Shown one piece after another: positions 1 to 7,551 of a DNA stretch of 20,604 nucleotides. Origin of the DNA: a virus; the IMG/VR virus record IMGVR_UViG_3300024520_000589, positions 1 to 20,604 of that record. One strand, 5' to 3'. Position 1 is the first letter of the stretch. Every line of letters starts with the position of its first letter. The notes below the pieces were generated by a model. That model made no database searches, was not told the origin of the DNA, and saw only the letters and a list, made by a program, of their open reading frames with translations. The position numbers were made by a program, and so were the translations under genes.

Positions 1-2
1 AA

Positions 3-1688
3 GTTTATAATCGACTAACTGGCACCTTTGAGCGTCACGGAACTATCGACTCGATGGTAGAAGTGCCTGAAAAAGCCTGGCGGTTTTACTACATTGACCC
101 GGAACAAATCTGGTCTAACGGCCAAAAGTTCGGCGACTTCCTCGAGCAGGATATGGCTAACATCACTCGTAGCTTTGTTCGGACGCTTTCCGGGGATGTG
201 GAACTGATGCGCGTTTTCGGCACGGTTAGCCCATCCGGTCGGGAAGGTAAAACTCTCGGCTTCTGGACGCGGGTTGAAGATGAATTCAAAGAGGCACTAG
301 ACGGGGCGAAGACGGAAAAAGAGCGGATTAAGTTGCAAAAAATGTTTCGCCAAGCTGAACACGATCTTGAAGTTCTGGAAGGCCGGCTCCGACACCGTTG
401 GGGTCAGCCGAAAGACCCCTATGCGATTGGTTTCCGAATGGGCCGAGCGGCGCTGAATATTAACACCGCCCGGCTTATGGGCTCAGTTGTGCTTAGTTCA
501 GTCGCCGACCTTGCCCGTCCAGTATTGAAATACGGCCTCGTCAACACGATGCGGCATGGTGTTTTGCCTATGATGAAGGATTTCAAAAAATTCCGCATGA
601 CTGCGCGGGAAGCACAATATGCCGGAGCCGCCCTAGACCTTCGCGCCCACGGTCGATCAACATCTATGTTTGACTTGTTCGAGACCAACGGCTATGGTAA
701 TCGGGGCGAACGTGGGCTACAGTATCTTACTCAAAAAACGGGTATTGTGGCCGGGTTCGATTTGTGGAACCAAGAGGTGAAAATGTTTTCCGCCAACATT
801 ATGATGGGGAAAATGATGCACGATATTGACCGGGTTGGGGCTGGTAAAGCCACCAAGGCGCAGCGGGCGTTTTTAGCTTCGGTTAACCTTGATGAGGATA
901 CGATTAAGTATATTCATCGAGTTGTGAATGAAGGTGAAGGCGGGACCGAAGTATCTCCCGGCATCCGGTTGCCAAATACCGAGGCCTGGGACAATCCCGA
1001 AATGGTTAAGATTTTCCGCGCATCACTTGTTCGGGCTGTTGATGATACGATTGTAACCCCCGGTATTGAGCGTCCATCTTGGGTAGACTCTAGCACTCCT
1101 GCCCGGATGGTGGCGCAATTCCGCAGCTTTACTTTCAGCTCCACTTACAAAGTTAGCGTGGCTGCGGCGCAAGATATCCGCTTAGGTAATATGGCGCAGA
1201 TTGCCAATGGCACCTTTTTATCTCTTGCCTTGGGAGCGTTTTCCTATTATACTTGGGCAACCTCTTTCGGGGTTAACAGCCAGCCTTACAAACGGATGCA
1301 ACGTGAGTTTGAACAAGCACTACAAGGCGATGAGCAAGCTATTGGCCGATGGGCAGACGAAGCTATCGGGCGCAGTGGTATGATTGGTGTGCTGCAAGAA
1401 GCCATCAAAATGGGCGAGCGGATACCAGCCACAAACAATCTTGTCACGGCTGCGGATTTGCCCTCATCCCGGAGTCCGTTTGTCGATCCGTTTCTTGACG
1501 CATTTGGTCCTTCGGTGGGGTTGCTTAAAAATGCGTCCACTGTGGTAACCACGATCCATGACCCATCTAGTACCACTTTCAATAAGGGTAAAACCCTGAT
1601 GCCCTATCAGAACGTGTTCTACCTGAGATATATATTCGATCGTATGAATGATGCGGCTATGGGAAACTTTGGCATTAAGTCGAATTAG
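3..1688 (+). CDS. Large internal virion protein, C-terminal part (5' end outside window)
   Basis: The reading frame is open from the first full codon at position 3, with no stop upstream, so this is the C-terminal 561 residues or so of a longer protein; the ATG at 54 is probably internal. The sequence is mostly helical, with a charged heptad-rich stretch early on (about residues 95-130 counted from position 3) and hydrophobic segments near the middle and in the last third (a run like LSLALGAFSYYTWA). This resembles the C-terminal region of large internal virion or ejection proteins of podoviruses (T7 gp16 type) and of giant phage polyproteins, which carry enzymatic domains at the N-terminus and enter the cell with the DNA. 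No catalytic motif is visible in this part. It ends with TAG, 9 bases before the next gene, at the head of a virion-gene series. The family assignment rests on general character and position. Confidence 0.6.
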   Translation, partial: VYNRLTGTFERHGTIDSMVEVPEKAWRFYYIDPEQIWSNGQKFGDFLEQDMANITRSFVRTLSGDVELMRVFGTVSPSGREGKTLGFWTRVEDEFKEALDGAKTEKERIKLQKMFRQAEHDLEVLEGRLRHRWGQPKDPYAIGFRMGRAALNINTARLMGSVVLSSVADLARPVLKYGLVNTMRHGVLPMMKDFKKFRMTAREAQYAGAALDLRAHGRSTSMFDLFETNGYGNRGERGLQYLTQKTGIVAGFDLWNQEVKMFSANIMMGKMMHDIDRVGAGKATKAQRAFLASVNLDEDTIKYIHRVVNEGEGGTEVSPGIRLPNTEAWDNPEMVKIFRASLVRAVDDTIVTPGIERPSWVDSSTPARMVAQFRSFTFSSTYKVSVAAAQDIRLGNMAQIANGTFLSLALGAFSYYTWATSFGVNSQPYKRMQREFEQALQGDEQAIGRWADEAIGRSGMIGVLQEAIKMGERIPATNNLVTAADLPSSRSPFVDPFLDAFGPSVGLLKNASTVVTTIHDPSSTTFNKGKTLMPYQNVFYLRYIFDRMNDAAMGNFGIKSN

Positions 1689-1697
1689 GAGTTTAAA

Positions 1698-1937
1698 ATG
1701 ACAAATAAAAACAAACCTTTCGGGATTGCTGAAATAGTTAGTCCTAATGATGAAGCTGAATTCAATGAAACCAGAGGGGTCATGATACAAAGTTCGGGAG
1801 CTTTAGCTGTACGAATGGCTAACGGAAATTCAATTGTATTACCGGCTGTCCAAGGGGGTGTTGTTCACGCTTTGGCCGTTAATCAAATTTTAGCAACAGG
1901 AACTGGTGCAGTTGGTACTGTAGTCGTTTTCCGTTAG
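1698..1937 (+). CDS. Spike base protein, RCAP_rcc01079-like (copy 1)
   Basis: A 79-residue protein with an AGGAG ribosome site (1687-1691) ahead of its ATG. It follows the pattern I know for the spike base family named after the Rhodobacter capsulatus gene transfer agent: a PxD segment near the start, then RGVMIQSSGALAVRMANG, a glycine-rich turn, and an ATGTGA segment followed by a short beta strand at the C-terminus. Such proteins are small beta-structured virion parts near the tail tip. It is clearly paralogous to the next gene (shared positions include FxExxxPND, TRGVxIxSS, LAVxMA and ILxTGTG), which points to a tandem duplication. Its third-codon positions look more AT-rich than those of its partner, which may mean a different history. 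The family call comes from remembered consensus, not from a search. Confidence 0.65.
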   Translation: MTNKNKPFGIAEIVSPNDEAEFNETRGVMIQSSGALAVRMANGNSIVLPAVQGGVVHALAVNQILATGTGAVGTVVVFR

Positions 1938-1946
1938 GAGTAAGTT

Positions 1947-2192
1947 ATGACTAATGCTACAAAACCCGGCGTGTTTGCCGAAGTTATCACACCTAATGAC
2001 TCGACTGTATTTCAACGCCCTACTCGAGGTGTGTTGATTGAGTCTTCAGCAGATTTAGCTGTGCTTATGGCCGGGGATACCAGTTCGGTTGTGATCAAAG
2101 GCCTGGTGGCCGGAGTGTTTCATCCACTTTCGGTGCAAAAGATACTGAGCACCGGCACAGGCACCACCAACCAGATCACGGTTCTTTATTAA
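1947..2192 (+). CDS. Spike base protein, RCAP_rcc01079-like (copy 2)
   Basis: An 81-residue paralogue of the preceding gene, 9 bases downstream, with an AGGAG site (1937-1941) before its ATG. It keeps the same layout: PND near residue 18, TRGVLIESSADLAVLMAG, a hydrophobic strand, FHPLSVQKIL, then STGTGTTNQITVLY at the end. The C-terminal TGTT-x-x-I-x-x-L-Y pattern fits the spike-base consensus better than copy 1 does. The stop codon TAA overlaps the ATG of the next small gene by one base (TAATG), so the two are probably translationally coupled. The copies may form hetero-oligomers in the tail tip, but that is inference. Confidence 0.65.
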   Translation: MTNATKPGVFAEVITPNDSTVFQRPTRGVLIESSADLAVLMAGDTSSVVIKGLVAGVFHPLSVQKILSTGTGTTNQITVLY

Positions 2193-2371
2193 TGTTTTTA
2201 GGTCTGGGACTCACCGTAATGCATTTTGGGGGAACTGGAACTAGTAGTGGTTGGGCCAATTCAGATACTTTTGAGCAAGGTGACTCAACGACTATCTATA
2301 CCAGTTCTATCGATCAAGGAGACTCAACAACCACTTATGTTGATAGCTTCGAACAAGGAGACTCTACATGA
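2192..2371 (+). CDS. Small repeat protein (59 residues), function unknown
   Basis: A short frame starting at the ATG that overlaps the previous stop (TAATG) and ending in TGA that overlaps the next ATG (ATGA at 2368-2371). Junctions of this kind at both ends support a real gene, although there is no good ribosome site of its own. The N-terminus is hydrophobic and glycine-rich (MFLGLGLTVMHFGGTG). The rest holds three copies of a 13-residue unit ending in (F/I)(E/D)QGDST, encoded by direct repeats with an exact 39-base period. The last copy supplies the AAGGAG ribosome site of the fibre gene. I do not recognise a family. The alternative is a non-coding spacer whose repeats duplicate a ribosome site. 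Confidence 0.5.
   Translation: MFLGLGLTVMHFGGTGTSSGWANSDTFEQGDSTTIYTSSIDQGDSTTTYVDSFEQGDST
2276..2365 (+). repeat. Three 39-base direct repeats carrying AAGG(A/T)GACTC
   Basis: The core CAAGG(A/T)GACTC starts at 2276, 2315 and 2354, so the period is exactly 39 bases. The flanking bases are similar too (a TTxGAxCAAGG-type context). Copies 2 and 3 contain a perfect AAGGAG, and copy 3 lies 7 bases before the ATG at 2368. Confidence 0.8.
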
Positions 2372-3648
2372 CCGCCTATACTGGTATTGAAATCTTTATC
2401 CGGCGTGATACAGCGGCAAACTGGACCTCAAATAATCCCGTTTTATCTGATGGGCAACTCGCGATTGAGACCGATACAGACTACATAAAAATGGGCGATG
2501 GTTCTACTGCATGGACTAGCCTCGGTTATTTAGTCTCAATCCCCGCCAAAAGCATAACGGCAGCTATGTTGGCCGATGGGACTGACGGAGAACTGATTAC
2601 GTGGAACTCATCCGGGGTAGCAACGATGGTCGGTGTTGGCATATCCGGTCAAATTCTAACATCAAACGGTCCCGGTTCCGCACCAACAATGCAGACACTG
2701 GCCGCCGCCAGCGGATTTGCGCAAGTCACCGCCTACAACGGCTCTGGTGGCACCCTGACCCAACTCACTCCGGTCTTATTCCAAGGTGTAAACGGCACTG
2801 ATCCCGCACTAGTGAAAGCTGACAGCGACGGATCAGGCACAATGCCCGCTCACGGTATCGTCAACGCAGACATCCTCAACGCAGCGACAGGTGTGATCAT
2901 TATCTGCGGAGTTATCAGTGGGTGTGACACGTCTAGTTGGACTGCAGGGGATGCTCTTTACGTGGCTGACACCGGCGCACTGACCAGCACAATACCGAGC
3001 AACTCGGATGATGTAGCCCAAGAGGTCGCAAGGGTTATCTACTCCCATGCTACACTAGGCCAGATTTTCGTACAGAACCGGGTATCAGGTACGCCACTTA
3101 TTGAAGGGTCTTCTCTGTCAGATGTAAATGACAATGAGGTCATAACTTACGGATCAGTAGCCAGTGCTGTCAATAACCCTAAACTCGGTAACGCAGCAAC
3201 AGGTAACCCAGCACTGATCTCAGCTGTTGGTGATGACACGAACATTGACCTGATGCTGGTCGCTAAAGGAACCGGACTGATCAAAGGTCCAGCAATTCCT
3301 ATCAGTGTTGCTATGAGTGATGCCGCTACCGATCTGACCACAGGAGTTAAGTGGACATGGTACGCCCCATTCGCAGGTGAGATTGAAGCGGTTCATGCTG
3401 GCGTTACAACCGCGCCAACTGGAGCTGGCATCATCGTGGATATCCACAAAGGGGGAACTACGATTATGACCACCAATAAACTGGATATCGACGTATCTGA
3501 GAACGACACAACTACCGCGGCTACGGCAGCGGCCCTGACCACAACCACTTTCGCGGCTGGAGATAAGTTTGAATTCGAAATTGACCAGATTGGTTCTACT
3601 GTCGCCGGTGCCGGGCTAACTGCCACGATGATCGTAAGGATGACCTGA
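2368..3648 (+). CDS. Tail fibre-like structural protein with Mtd/hyaluronidase-type N-terminus
   Basis: A 426-residue virion protein. Residues 1-55 match the short virion-attachment module seen in phage tropism determinants and phage hyaluronidases: a basic RR near 12-13, xTAANWTSxNPVLxDGQLAIETDT, then MGDGSTAWTSL. Next comes a Gly/Ser/Thr-rich beta region with repeat-like segments (LADGTDGELITW, GISGQILTSNGPG) typical of trimeric fibres. The last 100 residues or so look like a jelly-roll domain with many threonines. The ribosome site AAGGAG lies 7 bases upstream, inside the third 39-base repeat. The stop overlaps the next start (TGATG). It probably forms an adhesin or fibre on the tail. The N-terminal domain call is good; receptor specificity cannot be read from the sequence. 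Confidence 0.65.
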   Translation: MTAYTGIEIFIRRDTAANWTSNNPVLSDGQLAIETDTDYIKMGDGSTAWTSLGYLVSIPAKSITAAMLADGTDGELITWNSSGVATMVGVGISGQILTSNGPGSAPTMQTLAAASGFAQVTAYNGSGGTLTQLTPVLFQGVNGTDPALVKADSDGSGTMPAHGIVNADILNAATGVIIICGVISGCDTSSWTAGDALYVADTGALTSTIPSNSDDVAQEVARVIYSHATLGQIFVQNRVSGTPLIEGSSLSDVNDNEVITYGSVASAVNNPKLGNAATGNPALISAVGDDTNIDLMLVAKGTGLIKGPAIPISVAMSDAATDLTTGVKWTWYAPFAGEIEAVHAGVTTAPTGAGIIVDIHKGGTTIMTTNKLDIDVSENDTTTAATAAALTTTTFAAGDKFEFEIDQIGSTVAGAGLTATMIVRMT

Positions 3649-4274
3649 TGCCCGGCCTAATAATGCCAGAGTTGATGTTCCCTGCAGCAGGGGGTGGTGG
3701 GCTGGTTCTTGAAGCCACCAACCAAACTACTCCAGTTGTTGGGGGTAATCCAACAATCAATATACCAGCATCAAATAGTGGTGATAGGATTGCTGTTGTC
3801 TTAGCCTTTCTTTCCGGTGATCTACCCACAGCTAATGACGGAAGTTATTCTACCCGGTTCACTGATACACAAGACGTAAATATTCAATACGCTGTGTACG
3901 AGAAAACTGCCGGAGCCAGTGAACCAACAACTTTAGGTTTTACTTCGGCTTATGGATATTACTCGGCAGTTGCTGCACGTTGGTCTGGCGCTCAATCAGG
4001 TGGGACAGATAACGGTACTGATGGTGGTAACAAAGAATGGAATACCACAATAACCGCTCTTAGTATCACAATCACATCCGGGTCTGATCTAATTGAAATC
4101 TACTGCGCAAGGGCCGCTATTACCAAGGCAGGTGCAAATCAGATTGTAAGTAATGGCGGCATCAATCTAGCAGTAAATATTAAAGAAGGCGCAACTAGTT
4201 CATCGAATGAAACAGCGACTATTGCATCAACAAATCACGTTATCGGAAACCAAGTGGAGATATTAGCAGCATGA
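3648..4274 (+). CDS. Beta-sandwich virion protein (hypothetical)
   Basis: A 208-residue protein that starts in the TGATG overlap with the fibre gene and ends in an ATGA overlap with the tailspike gene. After a short Met/Pro/Gly-rich start it has a beta-rich pattern seen in many phage structural proteins: a strand of type PTINIPA, then GDRIAVVLAFLSGD, a central variable loop, VNIQYAVYEKTAGASEPTT, and YSAVAARWSGAQSG, with alternating Thr/Ser strands to the end. No enzymatic motif is visible. Its place between fibre and spike genes suggests an accessory tail or decoration protein. No family name can be given with certainty. Confidence 0.55.
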   Translation: MPGLIMPELMFPAAGGGGLVLEATNQTTPVVGGNPTINIPASNSGDRIAVVLAFLSGDLPTANDGSYSTRFTDTQDVNIQYAVYEKTAGASEPTTLGFTSAYGYYSAVAARWSGAQSGGTDNGTDGGNKEWNTTITALSITITSGSDLIEIYCARAAITKAGANQIVSNGGINLAVNIKEGATSSSNETATIASTNHVIGNQVEILAA

Positions 4275-5488
4275 CCTCATTACTTATCCCGGCCTTACTT
4301 CTTTCCACGGCCATCCTGACAAACATAGATGCGCCGGTTCCAGCGACTCCACCCACCACGGACATAAAAGCGTACCTTGTGTCGCTGGAGACGGACACAA
4401 CCATAACTGGTCGTCAGTCGGTAGCCGCACTGAAGGTGCCCGGTGTAGATACTCTTCCAACCGGGGCTAGCTTATCCGGGGCTGTGATTAACGTAACCGG
4501 AACCGGAGTGACCTTCACTGATTGGGCGTTGGACGGGTTCAACATTGACGTACAATCTGGCGGGGTTGTAGAGCTGATCACAGAATGTACCAGTGATATA
4601 TCGATAGCTGGTTTTTGGGTGATCAATGTTCGCACAGGTGGACGGTGTAAAGAAGTATCCTACATCACGTTTGATGGTGGCGACGTACTGAACGCCGGTG
4701 TCTGTATTCAGGGACAAGCTGGTCACGGTGTCGAGCATATCCATCATAACCGATTTTTGAATTGCTCTAACGACGCGATCAAGCCAACGGGTTCTGCCTA
4801 TGGTGAGCAGTTAATCGAGCATAATTTCTTTGGCCCACCGAAGGCTTGGCCGAACATAAAAGCGTTGTGGGCTGGTGGTACAACATACGAAGTTGATGAA
4901 GTAGCTTGCTCTACCCCTGGTGGTAGTACCTATTATACCTTTATCTCCAAAACTTCCAGTAACACGGGGAATGCTCTTCCTGCCCACACAGCATTTTTCG
5001 ATGGGGAGAATACTGACTGGAGAGAAGTTAACCCTCATGCTGACGCTATGCAGTGGATCGGCGATACAATAGGTGGAGTTCGGGTTCGTTGGAATACTAT
5101 ACTATGGCGAGCGAGTGACTATAATGGTGGAGTTACAGCCGCGATTTATCCTGATCCTCCGGGCACTTCATCGATGACGGATATTAACTATGTCTACGAA
5201 AACATTATCGATACAACTAGCACGTCAAGTACAGCTGCCTTCCCTCGGCCATTCATCGTCGGTGCGAATGATACCCCGTGGGCTGTTCCAAGATTTTACA
5301 ATAACTGGCTTGAAGAGCGATCCGGCTACATAATTATGGGCGGCACTACAGTTAAGACAACTAATTGGGGCGTCAACTGGCAGCTGAGCAATGACGCTGT
5401 GATCGCCTTTGACGACAGCCGCTTACCTTCTACTGATTTGGTAGACTGGACTTCATCAACCCCGGCGCTTGGCGCTGACTGGACCTAG
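4271..5488 (+). CDS. Tailspike with right-handed beta-helix fold, possible polysaccharide lyase or hydrolase
   Basis: A 405-residue protein. Residues 1-18 are hydrophobic and look like a signal or attachment segment. From about residue 60 onward there are short repeated strands with turns of the type seen in parallel beta-helices (VINVTGTGVTFTDWALDGF, VINVRTGGRCKEVSYITFDGG, GVEHIHHNRFLNCSNDAIKP, YVYENIIDT). The HxHHNxFxNCSNDAIKP turn is typical of pectate-lyase-like helices, in which Asp/His/Asn residues line the groove. The region around residues 195-245 interrupts the helix with a small carbohydrate-binding-like insert (YEVDEVACSTPGGSTYYTF, then NTDWREV). It probably binds or cuts a surface polysaccharide of the host. 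The catalytic residues cannot be fixed. It overlaps the gene before it by ATGA. Confidence 0.65.
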   Translation: MTSLLIPALLLSTAILTNIDAPVPATPPTTDIKAYLVSLETDTTITGRQSVAALKVPGVDTLPTGASLSGAVINVTGTGVTFTDWALDGFNIDVQSGGVVELITECTSDISIAGFWVINVRTGGRCKEVSYITFDGGDVLNAGVCIQGQAGHGVEHIHHNRFLNCSNDAIKPTGSAYGEQLIEHNFFGPPKAWPNIKALWAGGTTYEVDEVACSTPGGSTYYTFISKTSSNTGNALPAHTAFFDGENTDWREVNPHADAMQWIGDTIGGVRVRWNTILWRASDYNGGVTAAIYPDPPGTSSMTDINYVYENIIDTTSTSSTAAFPRPFIVGANDTPWAVPRFYNNWLEERSGYIIMGGTTVKTTNWGVNWQLSNDAVIAFDDSRLPSTDLVDWTSSTPALGADWT

Positions 5489-5501
5489 AAAGGAAATACC
5501 A

Positions 5502-5729
5502 ATGCCCCTTAACCCAACTGACCTAGCCGACGTGGACCAATCAACCCGCGATCTGCTCATCCAGATGCAGAAAGAAATTGATGCTACATCTGCGAGCGGT
5601 GTTGATCTGGCTCTCGTTCACGCCCAAGCGAATTTTTATGAGGCACTCAACGCCCAAGTGGGCGCGAAAGATGCGGCAGAAAACATTGCTATGTTCGACG
5701 CCCTTGCTACCGCAGTACTCGGCCTATAA
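5502..5729 (+). CDS. Small acidic helical protein (75 residues), unknown
   Basis: I place the start at the ATG at 5502, not at the in-frame ATG at 5469, because AAAGGA lies 8 bases upstream and the previous gene ends at 5488. The protein is acidic and looks wholly helical (LADVDQSTRDLLIQMQKEID, then ALVHAQANFYEALNAQ). It has no membrane segment and no motif that I recognise. Its position between the tailspike and the lysis genes fits a minor virion or chaperone-like accessory role, but nothing in the sequence shows it. Confidence 0.6.
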   Translation: MPLNPTDLADVDQSTRDLLIQMQKEIDATSASGVDLALVHAQANFYEALNAQVGAKDAAENIAMFDALATAVLGL

Positions 5730-5763
5730 AACACACTTCGCACACCGGCAGGAACACGCAGAT

Positions 5764-5967
5764 ATGACCGAAGTTAAAAAACAAAAACCGTTGAGTGACG
5801 AGGAACTTATCGCCGCCCGTGCTTTGATACTGGCGGACCAACGGCGGCAGTGGCTTGTCAGTGGTTTGAAAAGCGTGGCTGGTTGGATTGCTGCGGTGAG
5901 CGCTGCGTATCTGATCCTTAAAGGGGTCGGTGTTGATCTGTTAGATAGTATTCGAGGTAACTCATGA
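5764..5967 (+). CDS. Small membrane protein, possible holin-like (67 residues)
   Basis: The start is the ATG at 5764, with AGGA 10 bases upstream; the longer in-frame opening from 5578 lies inside another gene. The N-terminal 35 residues are charged and helical (EELIAARALILADQRRQW). One membrane segment follows (about residues 36-58: SVAGWIAAVSAAYLILKGVGV), then a short tail. It ends in an ATGA overlap with the next gene. Small one-span proteins of this type lie beside the endolysin in many phages. It could be a holin, a pinholin or an antiholin, or a membrane accessory; two other small membrane proteins lie just after the amidase and compete for the holin role. Confidence 0.6.
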   Translation: MTEVKKQKPLSDEELIAARALILADQRRQWLVSGLKSVAGWIAAVSAAYLILKGVGVDLLDSIRGNS

Positions 5968-6479
5968 AACACATTTGGACTGCTGTTCTGCAAACCGGCT
6001 ATTTGGCAATAGCGGTGATACTGTTGTTTGTTATGATCCCGCTGCTTCCATCGTCGCTGTTACTTCAACCTGAAAGTCTGACGGTTGATGGGATGACGGT
6101 GCGCTTCGTGCGTGACGTTACCATCCCTGTCAATGCTGAATGGGAAGAAGTCTATTCAGACCCAACAGGTCTAAGGGTTAGCGAATGTACCCGGCGCGGG
6201 ATTGACACCTACGAAGACAGAGACAGTGAACCAGTGCTGTGGTTGCGTGGTTGCCCGCAATTGGAAAGCGGATTCATGACCGCCTGTTGGTCGGTTCTCA
6301 GCCCTATCAGTGGGCGACCTTTGCGCCCGGTGTGTAGAGAGGCCATTATCGTTCCCCCTGTGTCGCTGATCGAAGAACAGAGCGAAGCCATCATGAAACA
6401 ACAAGCTGTGATTGAAGACCTGTCGAAACGCGTCGAGGAACTGGTGCAAGAGGTAGAAGATGTCACGACTGATAAATGA
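5964..6479 (+). CDS. Membrane-anchored protein with C-terminal coiled coil, unknown
   Basis: A 171-residue protein starting in an ATGA overlap. One N-terminal membrane segment (about residues 12-34: GYLAIAVILLFVMIPLLPSS) is followed by an outside beta-like region with three cysteines (near residues 76, 97 and 108), consistent with disulphides in the periplasm. The last 35 residues or so form a likely coiled coil (IMKQQAVIEDLSKRVEELVQ). The layout of an N-terminal anchor plus a periplasmic body resembles membrane accessories of lysis cassettes. It is not the Rz homologue, since a better Rz/Rz1 pair lies downstream. Its last 20 bases overlap the amidase start. Confidence 0.55.
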   Translation: MKHIWTAVLQTGYLAIAVILLFVMIPLLPSSLLLQPESLTVDGMTVRFVRDVTIPVNAEWEEVYSDPTGLRVSECTRRGIDTYEDRDSEPVLWLRGCPQLESGFMTACWSVLSPISGRPLRPVCREAIIVPPVSLIEEQSEAIMKQQAVIEDLSKRVEELVQEVEDVTTDK

Positions 6480-6969
6480 AATCGTAATCCACTGTTCGGA
6501 CACGCCACCGGAATGGATGGCAAAAGCGTCGGCGGCTATGCAGTTTGACGAAATCGATCGCTGGCACAAGAACCGGAAACCGCCTTTCCGTATGTTCGGC
6601 TACCACATGCTTGGGCATCGCAGCGGGGAACGGTTCCCCGGCAGACGTGAACAAGACACAGGTGCGCATGTTGCGGGGCACAACGCACACACTTTGGGCT
6701 ACGTTTTGATCGGCGGCGAAGGTTGTAAACGAACAGACAAATTCGAGGATCATTTCACCCCGGCGCAGGACCGAGCATTGCGCAGACAGATCGATGAATG
6801 GTTGGAGAAATACCCGACTATCACTAAAATTTCCGGTCATCATGATCACGCTAATCGGGAATGTCCCGGCTTCAATGTGGCCGAGTGGCATTCAACCCCA
6901 AAAGCTACTAACCCCTGGGCGTCAATCTTGGCGTTCATCTTGAAACTACTTGGAAGGAAATCCAAATGA
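6460..6969 (+). CDS. N-acetylmuramoyl-L-alanine amidase (T7 lysozyme-type endolysin)
   Basis: A 169-residue enzyme of the Amidase_2/PGRP fold, which cuts the bond between MurNAc and L-Ala in peptidoglycan. Visible features in order: IVIHCSDTP (zinc ligand H11), FGYHMLGHRSG (Y48), GAHVAGHNAHTLGYVLIGG, and SGHHDHANRECPGFNV with zinc ligands H127 and C135. The catalytic lysine of T7 lysozyme two residues before the cysteine is an arginine here (R133), a conservative change. The last 18 residues are an extra hydrophobic helix ending in basic residues (WASILAFILKLLGRKSK), which may tether the enzyme to the inner membrane. The ribosome site lies within the preceding gene (GAGG about 9 bases before the ATG). 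The stop overlaps the next start by ATGA. Confidence 0.88.
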   Translation: MSRLINEIVIHCSDTPPEWMAKASAAMQFDEIDRWHKNRKPPFRMFGYHMLGHRSGERFPGRREQDTGAHVAGHNAHTLGYVLIGGEGCKRTDKFEDHFTPAQDRALRRQIDEWLEKYPTITKISGHHDHANRECPGFNVAEWHSTPKATNPWASILAFILKLLGRKSK

Positions 6970-7115
6970 ACTATGTTGTTTTAGTTGTTATTGTAGCCGT
7001 AGTTGGTTATCTAGTTTGGTCCCGGAAAAACCCGGAAGTTACCACAGGTATTGCTGGGGCGATTGCAACTGCTGCCGCTTTGGGCTGGGATAAAATTGTC
7101 GCGATGATCGGATGA
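6966..7115 (+). CDS. 49-residue membrane protein of the lysis cassette
   Basis: A short frame with ATGA overlaps at both ends (6966-6969 and 7112-7115), which strongly supports translation. The N-terminus is a membrane helix (VVLVVIVAVVGYLVW), followed by a basic SRK turn and a second, weaker hydrophobic stretch rich in Ala/Gly (TTGIAGAIATAAALGW). It could be a holin, or an antiholin or partner of the next protein. A GGAAGGA-like ribosome site lies before the ATG (AAGGAAATCCAA). Confidence 0.6.
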   Translation: MNYVVLVVIVAVVGYLVWSRKNPEVTTGIAGAIATAAALGWDKIVAMIG

Positions 7116-7288
7116 ACGCCCCAGTCTTATCTAAGATAAACTGGACTTCTTTTGTGATCCAGCTTATCGGCATCGCGGTGTTGCTCAACTGGATACCTTA
7201 CAAGTATGAGGAACACCTGACTGAAATCACTTTGATCTTGGGACCCGCGCTGATCCAAATTTTCCGCACATGGTTTACTGAGAAATGA
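7112..7288 (+). CDS. Putative holin, two membrane segments (58 residues)
   Basis: A 58-residue protein starting and ending in ATGA overlaps. It has two hydrophobic helices (SFVIQLIGIAVLLNWI and EITLILGPALIQIFRTW) separated by a short charged loop (PYKYEEHL), and ends in RTWFTEK. This layout, with IxRTWFT at the C-terminus, is one I know from small phage holin-like proteins next to endolysin and Rz genes. Holins make the inner-membrane lesion that releases the endolysin and set lysis time. Of the three small membrane proteins in the cassette, this one is the best holin candidate. Confidence 0.65.
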   Translation: MNAPVLSKINWTSFVIQLIGIAVLLNWIPYKYEEHLTEITLILGPALIQIFRTWFTEK

Positions 7289-7551
7289 TCGGCAATATCA
7301 AATGGGCGCTGCTGGCGCTTTTAGGAATTATCTTGGCGGTGGTTGGAGCTGTCGCCAAGATAGAATATGTTGAGCGTCAACGAGTGAATAATAAAAATGC
7401 CTTGGCTGACGCAAACAATGCTATCGAGAAAGCTAAGGCCTCCAAACAAGTTAGGAAGGACCATGCTAAACTCGTTAAGACTCTCACTGATGCTGAGCTT
7501 CGTGCTGAGCGTGACCGGCTGCGTAGACGCGCTGAGCGGCGGAACAAATAG
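7285..7551 (+). CDS. Rz: Rz-like inner-membrane spanin
   Basis: An 88-residue protein starting in an ATGA overlap. It has one N-terminal membrane anchor (about residues 6-25: KWALLALLGIILAVVGAVA) followed by a long, highly charged helical domain (QRVNNKNALADANNAIEKA, ending in RRRAERRNK). This is the build of an i-spanin: the periplasmic coiled coil binds the outer-membrane lipoprotein partner and fuses the two membranes at the end of lysis. The partner Rz1 starts inside this gene in the +1 frame, as in many Gram-negative phages. It ends with TAG, which shows that TAG works as a stop in this genome. Confidence 0.78.
   Translation: MIGNIKWALLALLGIILAVVGAVAKIEYVERQRVNNKNALADANNAIEKAKASKQVRKDHAKLVKTLTDAELRAERDRLRRRAERRNK

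Noticed and set aside
1464-1790. 108-codon open frame on the - strand
   Set aside because: Antisense to the internal virion protein and the first spike-base gene; no ribosome site and no coding character.
5578-5967. Longer 129-residue form of the 67 aa membrane protein
   Set aside because: The extra N-terminal part lies within the 75 aa gene in another frame and has no ribosome site; AGGA precedes the ATG at 5764.
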